A DNA stretch of 64,000 bases, taken from assembly GCF_013426205.1 (NCBI RefSeq), contig NC_089423.1, positions 6,758,001-6,822,000 on the forward strand. The letters are read 5' to 3'. This document shows, in pieces, positions 48,500-59,925 of this stretch. The notes under the pieces are model-generated. The model was not told the DNA's origin and ran no database searches. It saw nothing but the letters and a program-made list of their open reading frames with translations. The stretch comes from Metarhizium brunneum (lineage: Eukaryota > Ascomycota > Sordariomycetes > Hypocreales > Clavicipitaceae). A program made the translations under genes and the position numbers. The number at the start of each line of letters is the position of its first letter. Position 1 is the first letter of the stretch.

Positions 48500-49163
48500 T
48501 CACGGTCCGGAACGACTAGACTCCCAGCTCCGCTGAAACAAGGTCCCCAACTCGGCGGCTGCGGCCTCGTCCTTGAGCCGTTGCTGCAGGAACCCCTTCA
48601 GATCGTCCCAGAAGGCATCCGTCGTCAGCGCGTCCCACCCGCTGGCCTTGGCCGGCGCCTCCTCTCTGCTCTCGGGCTGTATGGCCGCCGCGCCGCCCAT
48701 CACCATGACGGAAAAGTCGACCCGCAGCTCCTCGGCGCCCGCCACGTCCTTGAGGACTTTGCTGTCCGTCAGCGGCCGCTTGTTGTGCAGAATCTTCATC
48801 TTTTCGACCGGTATCCTCGTCTGTTGTGCGACCTTGGTCTTGATGTCGAGGATGGATGTGTTGAGCGGCTGCGAGGTGAGCTTTAGGTCCAGCGGCGGGT
48901 TGCGCAGGGACCTGAGGGTCACGGTGAGGCTGCGCTCTTGGCCGGGGAGCAGGGTCTTGGGCTTGCTCATGGGGCTGGGCATCCGTGGGAGGATGTACTG
49001 CTCTTGTTAGCCGGGAATGGGGGACCAGGGGGGGAGGGAGAGGGCAACGTACGGGCGGACGCGGGGGAAAGGATTTGGCATCTTCGACGTGGTCTGCGGA
49101 GAGCTTGATTGGGCGGGAGTCGAGGGTTGAGAGGAACGTTTTGGCGAATGCTGCTTCCGCCAT
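48500..49163 (-). CDS. get5: GET5/MDY2-like ubiquitin-like protein
   Basis: Exons 49053-49163 and 48500-48997; the 55-nt intron has donor GTACGT, branch GGCTAACAA and acceptor GAGCAG, giving 202 residues. N-terminal block AFAKTFLSTLDSRPIKLSADH is the Get4-binding region. The ubiquitin-like domain follows (SLTVTLRSLRNPP, ILDIKTKVAQQTRIPVEKMKILHNKRPL, VDFSVMVMGG). The C-terminal homodimerisation helix pair is FWDDLKGFLQQRLKDEAAAA. Known role: with Get4 it bridges Sgt2 and Get3 to target tail-anchored proteins to the ER. The joined PPYILPRMPSPMSK supports the splice over the downstream Met start. Confidence 0.88.
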
Positions 49164-49690
49164 GGTGGGTGGTTTCCGTGACTTGCTGTAGATTCGGGGT
49201 AGTTGAACGAACTGGGCGAGGGGTGCTCTGTACAGTCGTATAAATGGTGATGCGCCACGAGCTGAGTGTTGGCGTAGTCGAGGTGGGAGCTTGGGGCGTG
49301 TTAGGTAAGCAGTGGGGCTGGGAAGACGGTCGACGACAACCAGCGACGACATGTATTGGCGGTAGTTGCATTTTCTTTTTTTCTTTTTTCATTGAACAAG
49401 CGTGAACAAGCATGGAAATTGTTTCTCATCTATAATTAGCAAAGCACTGATTCGTATTTAAATTGTACATGAGAATTGCTCTCCAACCTGATGAGTAAAG
49501 TCAGTGGCCGTGGCTGGTTCCCCGATACGAAGTTTTACCGGCCAAAGACCATCTTATCGTAGTCTCGAAGAAAAAAAAGTTGGGCGGGGCGCGCATGTTC
49601 TTGTACCTGCACTGAGCCGTCGCCGTTCCTTTGCACGGCCAATTCCTTTCCCAACACTTTTTAAAAAACAGAAAACAAAAGTCACACAAA
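49164..49690. other. divergent promoter between GET5-like gene and NOP2
   Basis: About 0.5 kb with AT-rich patches and a short leader before NOP2. No gene seen. Confidence 0.6.
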
Positions 49691-51670
49691 ATGGGCGCCG
49701 GAAGACGGATGAAGAGAAAGCAGGGTGCCCCTGAACCCTTATCAGAAGCACACTACGCAAAACTGAAGCGCAAGGCTGGTCTGCCAGTCGACACTCGTAC
49801 AGAAGCACCTGACAACAAGAGAAGACGAACCGGGAAGAATGGACAGCCCAAAGCAAATGGAGCCTCAGTAAAGAAGGCGGCCGCCGCGCCCAAGAAATCC
49901 AACGGCGACAAGCCAGCAAAGCCAAAGCCCGGCAGCAAGTCAAAAGCCAAGCCTGTCATGCCAGGCCTGGACGACAGCGACGTTGAGCTCGAGGACGACG
50001 AGTTTGACGCCGCGGAGTTGGACATTGAGAAATTATCCGACCTTGAAGAGGAAGAAGGCGAGGGCGCGACGCTGGGCGACGACTTTTTGGGCTCGGATTC
50101 ATCCGTGTTGGACTCGGACGACGAGAATGACGCCGAAAAGGCCACATTTTCTGAAGATGAAGACGAGTCCGACGCAGAGGAGAAGCTCACGGCCGCCAAT
50201 ATCGACGGACTCTCGAGGAAACTGGACCGCAAGCTGGCCGAGGAAGCGGCTGCCAACGCGGCAGAGATGGCTGAGAGCGCACTGCAAACCAACATTGACG
50301 GCGACAAACCGCACATTATTGACGACGAGGACGACGAGCTGTCCGCCAAGACAAGTGCCCTCCTCGCCCCGGATCTGCAGCTGCTCCGGACGAGAATCAC
50401 CGAAAACATCCGCGTGCTCGACGACTTTGCCAACCTTGCCGAGGATGGGCGCTCGCGATCCGAGTACACCGCGCAGTTGATCAAGGATGTGTGCGCGTAC
50501 TATGGCTACTCCGAGTATCTCGCCGAAAAGCTATACAACCTCTTCACACCCCGCGAGGCATTCGCCTTTTTCGAAGCCAACGAGACGGCGCGCCCCGTCG
50601 TCATCCGTACAAACACACTCCGCACCCACCGCCGCGACCTGGCGCAGGCTCTCATCAACCGCGGCGTGACCCTCGAGCCGGTCGGCAAGTGGTCCAAGGT
50701 TGGCCTGCAAGTCTTTGAGAGCAGCGTGCCCCTCGGTGCCACACCCGAGTACCTCGCCGGCCACTACATCCTGCAGGCTGCCTCGTCCTTTTTGCCCTGC
50801 ATGGCGCTTGATCCCCAGGAAAACGAGCGCGTGCTCGACATGGCCGCCGCCCCCGGTGGCAAGACAACCTACATGGCGGCCATGATGAAGAACACGGGCG
50901 TCATCATCGCCAACGACCCCAACAAGGCCCGTGCAAAGGGTCTCATTGGCAACATTCACCGCCTCGGCGCCCGCAACGTCATCGTCTCCAACTACGACGC
51001 CCGCGAATTCCCCAAGCCCATGGGCGGGTTTGACCGCGTCCTCCTCGACGCCCCCTGCTCCGGAACAGGCGTCATCGCCAAGGACCCCAGCGTCAAGACC
51101 AACAAGACGGAGCTCGACTTCATGCAGCTCCCGCACACGCAGAAGCAGCTGCTCCTCGCGGCCATTGACTCGGTCAACCACTCCAGCAAGTCGGGCGGGT
51201 ACATTGTCTACTCGACGTGCTCGGTGACTATTGAAGAAAACGAACAGGTCGTCCAGTACGCGCTCAGGCGCAGGCCCAACGTCAAGCTCGTCGACACGGG
51301 GCTGGCATTTGGCAAGGAAGGATTCACAAGCTTCATGGGCAAGAAGTTTGACCCCAGCCTCCGCCTCACAAGGAGGTACTACCCGCACGCGTACAACGTC
51401 GACGGCTTCTACGTCGCCAAGTTTAAGAAGATTGGTCCCACGCCCGCCCAGGCGCCCCGGGATAACACGCGCGCCGCACGCGACGCCGAGGACGTTGTTG
51501 ACAGGACGCCCATTCCTGCGGATGACGAGGACGCCGGCAAGGACGACGATTTCGGCGGCTGGGACGAGGACGAGGACAACGAGTACATGGAGAAGGGGCG
51601 GAGAAACGCCATGCGCAGACGGGGCTTGGATCCCAGGAGTAATGCCAAGTCGAACAAGGGGTCCAAATGA
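49691..51670 (+). CDS. nop2: 25S rRNA cytosine-C5 methyltransferase NOP2
   Basis: Intronless, 659 residues from MGAGRRMKRKQG; the in-frame extension to 49631 has no ATG in good context. The N-terminal 220 residues are Lys-rich then acidic (nucleolar type). NOP2/Sun domain: FTPREAFAFFEANE, VVIRTNTLRTHRRDLAQAL, SAM motif I LDMAAAPGGKTT (about 380), catalytic-pair cysteines in DAPCSGTG (about 452) and YSTCSV (about 506), and end motif RRYYPHAYNVDGFYVAKF. It methylates C5 of a cytosine in domain V of large-subunit rRNA and is needed for 60S biogenesis. A further Lys/acidic tail follows. Confidence 0.96.
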   Translation: MGAGRRMKRKQGAPEPLSEAHYAKLKRKAGLPVDTRTEAPDNKRRRTGKNGQPKANGASVKKAAAAPKKSNGDKPAKPKPGSKSKAKPVMPGLDDSDVELEDDEFDAAELDIEKLSDLEEEEGEGATLGDDFLGSDSSVLDSDDENDAEKATFSEDEDESDAEEKLTAANIDGLSRKLDRKLAEEAAANAAEMAESALQTNIDGDKPHIIDDEDDELSAKTSALLAPDLQLLRTRITENIRVLDDFANLAEDGRSRSEYTAQLIKDVCAYYGYSEYLAEKLYNLFTPREAFAFFEANETARPVVIRTNTLRTHRRDLAQALINRGVTLEPVGKWSKVGLQVFESSVPLGATPEYLAGHYILQAASSFLPCMALDPQENERVLDMAAAPGGKTTYMAAMMKNTGVIIANDPNKARAKGLIGNIHRLGARNVIVSNYDAREFPKPMGGFDRVLLDAPCSGTGVIAKDPSVKTNKTELDFMQLPHTQKQLLLAAIDSVNHSSKSGGYIVYSTCSVTIEENEQVVQYALRRRPNVKLVDTGLAFGKEGFTSFMGKKFDPSLRLTRRYYPHAYNVDGFYVAKFKKIGPTPAQAPRDNTRAARDAEDVVDRTPIPADDEDAGKDDDFGGWDEDEDNEYMEKGRRNAMRRRGLDPRSNAKSNKGSK

Positions 51671-52230
51671 TGTGATTGAGTTTTTTAGAGTTTAATGTAT
51701 GGCACAGGAGTCAAAAATGGCATTCTTGTTTTCGTGCGAATTGATGTATTTTTGCCTTTCACTTCGTCGCCCACGGCTTGGCTGAGTGTGCCGTTTTCTT
51801 GCTAGACACTCCTGAAGACGACAAAGATGTAAAATCCACACCTATACCCGGCTCTGCTCGGCCCATTAACACGGTGATGGCTTATTAGCACTAGCAAGTC
51901 AGCTACTGGATACAAACAAAAAGGACCACTCTTACGCCGAGACTCCGAATACTCTCTGGATCAGAGACTTGGCGAATACGTTTACTGGTTTTTAGTACTC
52001 CGTAGGGCGGATTATATTAATGTCTGGGAAGACAATTTTGTCGCCGGAACCTGAATCTTTGGGCGGCGGCACAATTTCCTTTTCCATGGCCGCCTGGAAT
52101 ACGCATCGAGAGCAGCGGCAAGACGTGAGCCGAGGCTGTCCTTGCTAGCCGCCGTCGAGATCAAGCTGGTGCCGCTCGTATTTGTGCCTCTCTTGGTTGT
52201 CCTTTTTCTGTTTTGCTCTACTACCAGGTT
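51671..52230. other. intergenic
   Basis: 3' flank of NOP2 and 5' flank of the 5S gene. No coding signal seen. Confidence 0.6.
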
Positions 52231-52240
52231 TATAAGTAAA
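52231..52240 (+). promoter_or_regulatory. TATA element at about -28 of the 5S rRNA gene
   Basis: TATAAGTAAA begins 28 bases before the mapped 5S 5' end. An upstream TATA-like element near -29 is known for dispersed fungal 5S genes such as those of Neurospora. Confidence 0.55.
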
Positions 52241-52258
52241 ATCTGTAGCGGAACAGGT

Positions 52259-52377
52259 ACATATGACCACAGCCGCCAGCAAAAATCACGATCCCGTCCG
52301 ATCTCGTACGACAAACTGGCGAGCGCCAGATTAGTAGTTGGGTCGGTGACGACCAGCGAATACCTGGTGTTATATGT
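52259..52377 (+). rRNA. 5S ribosomal RNA, divergent sequence type
   Basis: 119 nt, the standard length. Terminal helix I pairs ACATATGAC with GTTATATGT. Helix II pairs positions 16-21 (CGCCAG) with 58-63 (CTGGCG). Helix III is ACGA/TCGT closing the loop TCCCGTCCGATC. Helix IV is GGTCG-GTGA-CGACC. Helix V pairs CGCCAG (66-71) with CTGGTG (106-111). Conserved strings TTAGTAGTTGGGT and GACCAGCGAAT are present. Compared from memory with the usual Sordariomycete 5S, many positions differ but the pairs are kept by double changes, arguing for a working gene and not a decayed one. Single dispersed 5S genes are normal in filamentous ascomycetes. Confidence 0.85.
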
Positions 52378-52385
52378 TTTTTTTT
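52377..52385 (+). terminator. RNA polymerase III terminator (T9)
   Basis: Nine consecutive T residues immediately follow the closing helix of the 5S RNA. Confidence 0.8.
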
Positions 52386-53171
52386 GGTTCAAAATAGTGG
52401 CACCACGTCGGGGTTTTGTCGGGTATCTGGCTCGTGTGCACGGTTTACCAAGCGCGGCCTGAACTGGAGTGCGCATATCCCGGAGTAGTTCCTGCTTGTC
52501 GTGTTCTTTTCCTGGGTCTAAGGAACTTTTTTTCTTTTTTTAAAACTCCAATACTTATTGCATGATGCTAGTACTACTATCTGCGTTGAAAAAAAAACTT
52601 GATATATATATTAAAGAGAATAACCGTACTAGTCGTCGTCACGTAAAACAGTGACGTGTGTTTGCTTTCGGCGCCGCTGGCCTCAAACACATAACGCCGC
52701 ACACTGCACGCCGACGACTTCAGTACCCCTTCATCACAGCCAAACTCGCGTGCAACACAATAATGTTATTAAGCCACAGCATGCTACCAATGCAGACAGT
52801 TCATCAAGCATCATAAATCCGTCATCTCGGTCGTAAAAAGGCCACAACGCGGCGACTCACACCGCACAATCGCTGGAATCCTCCCAAGCATGGCCCACCA
52901 CATCCTTTTTGTCTATTGCCCAGGATAAAAAAAACCACAATAATCCGTCTTGACCCGACCCCATTCTTGTTTGGCAATGAGAATAAAACAAACAAATGCC
53001 CCTTTTTGTACAACAGGCTTCCGTCCACCACAGATACAATGTTGTCCGCCCAACTTCGCTATTGGCCCAGCGCGACGCCCTCGTTCCTGTTCTGTAATCC
53101 TGGGGGTACTGTGCTCCAAACAGCCGACATGTCCGAAAAGATAAAAATCGCCGCGGTAGATGTTGTATTGT
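52386..53171. other. intergenic
   Basis: AT-rich stretch (TATATATATTAAAG near 52602) and the 3' flank of the Byr4 homologue. No gene seen. Confidence 0.6.
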
Positions 53172-54925
53172 CTACATGGGTAGCTCGTCAAACTGAGAGA
53201 CGAGTTCCCGGATCGTCCAGCGCCACATCTCTTGATCTCGAGGCCCGCGGCCAACCCACTTCTCGCACTTCTTTCGCCACCGCTCTTCCTCTTCACGCTG
53301 TCTTCTGACAAACTCGGGCCCAACGTCAAACTCTTCTCCCACGAGCCAGTCATCCTTGACGTCGCTGACGCGGCCGCCCTCTCCGCGGTCTTCTTCTGCC
53401 GCGTTATCGTCCAGGTCGGGAATGTCTTTGAATACATCCTCGTCGTCGTCGAGTGCATCAAAGCCATCCAGGGTATCGCCCGCGTCCGACTTGGTCTTGT
53501 CCTGCTGCCCCATCCTGAGCCAGCACATGTTTTCCGGATCAAAGACCATGCCGCCGACAACTTGGACGCCTTTGGTCGCGCTGAAATTGGCAATCAGCGC
53601 AGGCCGAGGAGTGGTTGCCTCCCGTTCACGCGTGACGTGCGTCGACGCAGTGGTGGTCGACGGGGTGGCCACTGTGGCATCGAATGCATTCAGGACATTC
53701 TCATTCCCTTCCCAGCGGAACGTCTCGGCATTGTAAAACATGCCATTCACCACTTTGGACTCCTTGCCGGCGTTGAGGTTGGCAATGAGGTGCGGCTTCA
53801 GCTGCTGCGGTCGCTTCGTCTTCTTCTTGGAGCGAATGGTTGATTGAGGGAGATGGGGCTGATGGCCCACGTTGGTCGTCCTTGAGGTGAGTGCACTACC
53901 GCCACCGCCACCACCTTCTCGCTGGGCGGTTATGGCAGACAAAGGACCGTGGCTTGGCGCACGGTGAGCCAGAGACGTCTCTCGGGCAATTCGACTTGCG
54001 GCAGTGTCGCGCGCAAATCGGGGGGTTGCCGCGGATTTCAACGGGAAAAACGGACTCGGCGGTGCCGGCGTTGCGGTCCTGTCCGGCAGAATGTTCTGGT
54101 ACAGCCGATTTCGAATGGTGGTCTTGGTGCCGCTGGCCACGGGCTGCTTCATGAATCGCGTCTCCGTCTCTCGCGACGTCGGCAAGTCATCAAAGGCGTC
54201 GAGCTCATGACCATCGCCAAAGTGTTTCTTGTTCTTTGGCTTGCTCAGGCGCTCCCAGGTATCGGCAGCAACCTTGTATCGGTGCGGACTGGGCGATCGG
54301 CCCCCGGACCGGGAAAAGGCCCTCGAGATGGGTCGTAGATCGATTGCATTCTCCGAGTCGTGGCGTCGGAACTGGCGCAGCGTCTTTGAAGCGACGTGCT
54401 GCGACTGAGACTGCGATGCACCGGCCGGCAAGAAGGGTTGAGGTTTCCGCGTCAACGAGGCAGGGCTTTCGGCGACGAGACCCGGGCGCTGCCGCTCCAC
54501 GGGTGTCTTGGGTCTCAATCCAATTTGTGGCCGACCCGTCTCGGCCCTTGACGGCGGTCTGTCCGTTGTCGATCTCTGCAACACGGGTTTTGGTGCGGTG
54601 GTTGTCGAACCCCGGACCGCCGGCAGAGATCGCTTCTGTTTCAGCAGTTGAGAACTGGTGGTCGGTGCGTCACCCCTGAGAGACGAGAATGATGATCTTG
54701 AGCCAACTTCTCGCCCTCGCGGTGTGGAGAGAGGAAATTGTCGTCCGGGAGAGGTTGTCGTCGGGGTGGGAAGACTGACAACAGACGACTGGTGTGAGTG
54801 TCCAAGACGAGACTGGGAACGGCGACTGCTTCGCGAGGGAGCTGCCGAACTGCCAGATTCATAAACCGGCTCCAACGACGTCGAATGGGCCCGTTCATGG
54901 CTCAAGCGAGGGATTCTGGTCTGCG

Positions 54926-54957
<32 letters not shown>

Positions 54958-56336
54958 GCTGTTGGCTTGTTTGTAAACGTCAGTGACACGGCAGTCTTGG
55001 GCCGTGCGGGGGACGCAGGCTGCGTCTCCTTGACCTTGATGTTGCGGTGCAGGGTCAGTTTGCCGGGACCAAACACATTTCCATCACCAATTTCGAGATC
55101 CTCAAAGAAATCCTCGCGGTCAGCCTCGGCCTGGGTCGTCGGCGGCTTCTTGGAGGCTGGCGGAAGTGGCGACGGCTGCTCCTCCGGGATACGCTCTGGC
55201 GAGAAACTCTTCTTGCGCTTTTGGAGACGCTCCCTGAAATTAAACGGCCCGGCAGGCAGGACAAGACCTTCAAACGTCTCGTCCTCGCTCTCGGCAGTGA
55301 TGGAGCTCGAGATGCTGGGGCTGAGTGCCGAGGCCGACGAGCTCCTGTTTGAACGGCCGTCGCGCCTAGTACCGCCGTACCGAGTGCCGAGACTGCCCTC
55401 GCCCCAGTCCAGGTCGTCGACATTGGACGACGGCGTCTTTGGAATGTCTCTCCTAGTAGACAGTTTCAACTTGCCGTCAGAGGGCAGCTCCAAGTCCTTT
55501 TCAAAGTCGTCCTCGGTTTCTTTGGTTGTCTCTGATTTTTGCGGCGTAGGAGGTGTAATGAAGGAGACGGGCTGCGGAGCAATTCGGCCCTTGGCGACTT
55601 TGATGGTAGCAATGCCGTCCCCCAAGAAGTCGTCATCCTCTTCCGTGTCTTTGAACTTGTCCAGGTTGAGAGCGGATGAGAGCGCGCTCGTGTTTGACTG
55701 CGCCGAGAGCCTGCGCTGTGGCTCCGGGAATGATGGCCGCTTCATGGTTCGGATGGGACTGGTCTGCACCGAGCCCGCGCTCACTTGGCGCAGTGTTTCG
55801 GGAAACTCGACATCAGGCTTTGGTTTTATGCTGAAGCCCTGCGAGGCTTCCGGGAGCTCGAGGTCGTTTTCCCAGTCATCCTGGATAATCCTGCGGATTT
55901 TGCGGCCCCCAAGTCGCTTAATGGTACCGCCCATGAGGGCAGACGAGGGGACGTTTTTGGGCAGAGGAATGCCAGCGTGCTCTGCGGCAGCAATGGCGTC
56001 CATGGTGGAGGATTCGTCATCGGCAGGCAAATGCAATTGCTTTTCCTCGCCGTGCCAGGATTCTAATTCAGACCGGAAAGAGACGTGAGAAGACGTAGAG
56101 TCCCGCCGCCTAGACGGAGGCCGTGACAGGGCGCGGGAGTTGGTGGGACCAGCCGCGGTCGTCAAGGAGGTGCGAAATGACAGCTCATCACCCTCAAGTA
56201 CCAAGTCGTCATCGTCATCCCAGTTCTCAATCTCATCCTCCACGGGCTGCCGCGGTTTTAATCGTAATGTCTCCATGCCCGGCGGCGATGCGGGCTGGGA
56301 CGTGCTGTTGTCTTGAAGATTTGTGTTTGTTGCCAA
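53172..56336 (-). CDS. byr4: cytokinesis regulator Byr4/Bfa1 homologue
   Basis: One exon, 1054 residues. N-terminal ENWDDDDDLVLEGDELSF and the repeated WENDLELP, DDFEKDLELPSDG and DFFEDLEIGDG motifs are typical of Byr4, as is the C-terminal block LIANFSATKGVQVVGGMVFD then CWLRM. A related LIANLNAGKESKVVNGMFY precedes it, so the C-terminal binding unit is duplicated. The centre is Ser/Thr/Pro-rich, with a poly-Thr run. Known role: with Cdc16/Bub2 it forms the two-component GAP for the Spg1/Tem1 GTPase at spindle pole bodies, restraining septation/mitotic exit. The protein ends VSQFDELPM. Confidence 0.85.
54925..54957. repeat. (GTT)11 microsatellite coding poly-Thr in Byr4
   Basis: Eleven perfect GTT units on the plus strand read as ACA/ACG threonine codons on the minus strand, in the disordered middle of the protein. 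Length variation would change the protein without shifting the frame. Confidence 0.9.
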
Positions 56337-59183
56337 ACAGCACCAGCCAGCAGCAGCTCAGCTGTTGGTGTTTCGGTGCGTGTTTCGTGATGTGCGACGT
56401 CGCCCACAGCTTGGGTGTCAATTAGGCGAACTCATAGTCGTCCACAGCACTAGGGTTTTGTCGCGTTGTGGCTGTCTCGTCGATTGCAAGCAATCGGTGC
56501 GAGAAGCACAGACGGGGGGTGGGAGAGCTGACGCCTTGCAGGGCTTGTCGCTGTCTGGTTTTTCCTTTCCTTTCCTTTCCTTGGTCGTCGCAATGGTCGC
56601 GGCTGGCAGTTGTCGTGCAAAGTGGTGCGGAGGGAGAGTGGAGAAGGTTGTACGGTCGCAGGTCACGCTTTGTCGTCAAAGTGCAGTTTGCCGGGCTGTC
56701 GAAAGTATGAGAGTCTGGTGGCGAACGGGGACCAGTTGGGATGATCCGGAGTCGTCAATGGGCGCTGGTCGGGGCAGCAGCTGCCGACGGGAGCTGTGCA
56801 AAAGAGTCTTGGTGTTGAGGTTTTGTATGGTGTGTGCGGGCAGAGTTGAGAAGCGATGGCAGGATTGGCCATGCGTCAGCCAGAGGGGGATGAAGGGACA
56901 GGAATGCGAGAGCCCGGCAAGAAAAGGCTGGGGCGGAGAAGGAGCGACCGGTGCGTGAGGAGCAAGTGCGTGTAGCAAGTACCAGCACTGGTCAGCGGGC
57001 ACAGCGAGCGCCACGCTGCTGAGAGCGCAAAGTGCGCAGCGGTGGCTGGAACCAAGAAGCCAAGTCGAGGGAAAATTGGTGCCAGCACAGTCTGCAGAGT
57101 CTGCAGTGCCCCTTGACGTGGAGGCCTGGCGTATGCTGGCGTCCTGCTGGAGGTTGGGAACAAGCAGCCGTCGAAGCGGAGTCGACCCTTGACACTTGTC
57201 CCAACGTGGATTAGCGCCGTCGCTGCTTCAGCACAAACCCCGTTGACTCCTGTTTGAAGTGTCTGGTGCAATAAACCCGAGACACGCAATGGAAACAACT
57301 GCAATTAGGGGTCTAATGGTGTGCGTATGGATTAGTATTAGGCTTTATATTCTGCCCTCGACCCCGGACAGGAGAAATGAAGTCGAGCTTTGTGGCCCGC
57401 GGCGAAATTGCGGAGACCAAAACGTGCCCAATCAGTCGAGAAATTGTTTCGTGTGGCACGAGTAGTATGTATTATTCAGGTTTTCTTACTCCGTACAACG
57501 GCCCGGCAATGGGCATGACCTGCTTCAAGACGAGGGAAGAGGCCTGCGATGGCTAACGGACCCTGATCCGCGTAGCTCGGCTCAAACTTCACATGCAGGG
57601 CCCGGGATCGTGAAGGAGTCCAAGACGGCCATGTTGGTTCTCTCCGGAGCCGGCCAGGGTTCCCCAGATTACAAGCACACAAGTTTGGTGGTACGTACAT
57701 GCGTTTGTAATTTAAACAATCCCAGGTGGCTTGCCGCAAGATATTCCTCAACGGGCGAGGCAATGTACATGCGCCTTTTCATGTGCCAAACTCGCCGCCG
57801 CGGCGCTCGCACTTGACATCAAGAGACGCTACCAAAACTGTTGAGCAATGTGTCCAGAGAGGCCAACTGTGCCAAGAAGATGCCTGATATTGTCTGTGTG
57901 CCTCCGGGGGAGCCACGTCCCCAAACAGCCACGATTCCTGCATAAAGTCGTCCAGCATGATGCCGCCGAATCATGTTTGCCGTGCCTCTTGGCTTTCAAT
58001 GCACACCGTGGCCCTCGTCCTCTTGAAACATAGATGATGAGAGTAGTACCATTCGTCGAGAATCGACTGCCGAAGGGGCCCATCGGCCGCCATGCACATC
58101 ATTCATGCAGTTTGCATGTTTGTGCGGTCCCTCCCGAAGACGGACACGCAATGCGTAAAAGCGGCGCCGCGTGATTCCGCAAACACCGGCCGCTGATTGG
58201 ATCGTGGTGTCGCGCGAGTCCGAAACGCGTCAGGCTCGTGATTTGCAAGACGCAAACACAAACAAGAAAAATATCACGGCCCCAAGAGACATTCTCCTGG
58301 ACCAACATGACGTATTGCATCTCTACGCCCATGATTTTGCGACTATGCGGCTGTCGGGCCACATAGCTGGTCAAAATGCACATGGCTGGTGGTCGCAGCC
58401 TCGGCGACCGATTTTCGTCATTCCATATTTTTTCTTGGAGCGGGACAACAAACCAGGCCGATAAATGGGTCTGCTGGCATCCCATGTCCAATGAAAGCGG
58501 ATTTGTGCCTCGTCGGGCGACTCTCATCGTGACCATGACGGACCAAGGCTGGCGCTGTCTGGCGCCCTGGCTAGTTGCCGTGTAGCATACAACGTGGAAT
58601 TGGTACTGTGGACCCTCGATTTTATTCGCAATGGCCACTCTGTCATCTAGTTTTCATTCACAGCCGTCCGATAGCCATCTCGGGCGGTCCCAAGTCGAAC
58701 CCGCTCCGATCTAGGGTAGCCTTTCGTTTTCCAAACCCGTACCATCGACCGAGCATGTTCACGCGGCAAGACAAGCATGAGCCAAATTGGCGTGGGTTGA
58801 ATGCAGTGAGCGGAATCATGTTCCATGGCATCTCTGTGCAGCAGATGACCCGGATGCCGACTCAATGAGCCCGGGTGCCGCTACCGGCGTCGGTTTCCCA
58901 CCGCGATCCACTTGCCTGTTTAGGAAGCAATTGAACGCTCTGCTCCGGTGGCTTGCAGATACGGGCGCTAAAATGAAAATGCGTTGCCTTACCATCATTG
59001 ACATGCTGCTCAATATGGAAGTGTTTAAACGCGATGGGCAGATTATAGAGATGAACACGCAAGCACATGCGTTGTCATGATGAATTTCGTAGTCGGAGCA
59101 TGTATATAAGCCACAAACATGGCATCGAGTACATCTGCTCACCATTTCATTTCCTCTACATCTTGCGAGTCAACACCATCACC
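56337..59183. other. 2.8 kb region without a recognisable gene
   Basis: The left part is the Byr4 promoter. Short frames on both strands show no domain or splice support. The last 100 bases before 59184 include TATATAAG near 59103, the core promoter of the secreted-protein gene. Confidence 0.55.
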
Positions 59184-59925
59184 ATGTATATTTCCAACAT
59201 TGCGCTCCTTGCCTCCGCCACAGCCGTGGCGGCTAACTGCCCGTCTTTCCCCTCCTCGCTCGTGGAATACTCTTCCGAATTCAAGCAGCCCACGCCACCG
59301 GCGGTCAAGCCAGAGTTCCAGACACACTTTGTACAGCACAAATGGTAGTTTCCCGTCTCAAATTCCATGTAAAAAAAAGGCACATGGCTAGCTCTAACGT
59401 TTTGACCAGGAACCAGAACCTCTCCCACATCCAGACCGGCTACATGTACAACTCCCCCGCCAAGAACCTCGTCCGCGTCGACGAAACCTTTGAAGACGGC
59501 CTCGCCACGTCCGTGTTCAACTTTGCCAACGTCACCGAGGACGCACGTGTCGACAACACGCTCACCTCGGTGTTTAAAGATTTCGCCCACCCCCAAGTAT
59601 GGAGGGGCTACGTGAACACCAATTATCCCCTCATCGGTGCCGATTTTCTCGCCAAGGCCGGCGCCGTGTTTTCAGGATTGGTTGAGCGGGATTTTATTCC
59701 GGGGAGGGTTGCTTCAGTATGTTTCCGCTCCCATTCATCCTTTTATGCTGCGACTGATGGATTTCCTGTTGGTAGTGGAGCATTATGTACCAAGGCGCTA
59801 TTCCGGTCACGGTGTACGTGGATGGGTGTAATGTTGTGCAGGGCTATGATTACTTTGCTCCCATTGAGAGAACTAGGGTGACCACTTCGTTTTTCAACAC
59901 GCGCGTCGGAAAGGTGGACATTTGA
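59184..59925 (+). CDS. small secreted protein, unknown function (205 aa)
   Basis: Exons 59184-59344, 59410-59716 and 59776-59925; introns are 65 and 59 nt with GTAGTT and GTATGT donors. MYISNIALLASATAVAANC is a signal peptide, with cleavage likely after Ala-Val-Ala-Ala or nearby. The mature part has few Cys. It contains GYMYNSPAKNLVRVDETFED, the possible N-glycosylation site NVTE, and ends in a strand-rich region (AIPVTVYVDGCNVVQGYDYF, TSFFNTRVGKVDI). The pattern suggests a compact beta-sheet extracellular protein. I do not recognise the family. Effector or cell-wall roles are possible but unsupported. Confidence 0.8.

Noticed and set aside
54967..56088. 373-codon plus-strand open frame
   Set aside because: Antisense to Byr4, with Ser-rich composition and no start or promoter support.
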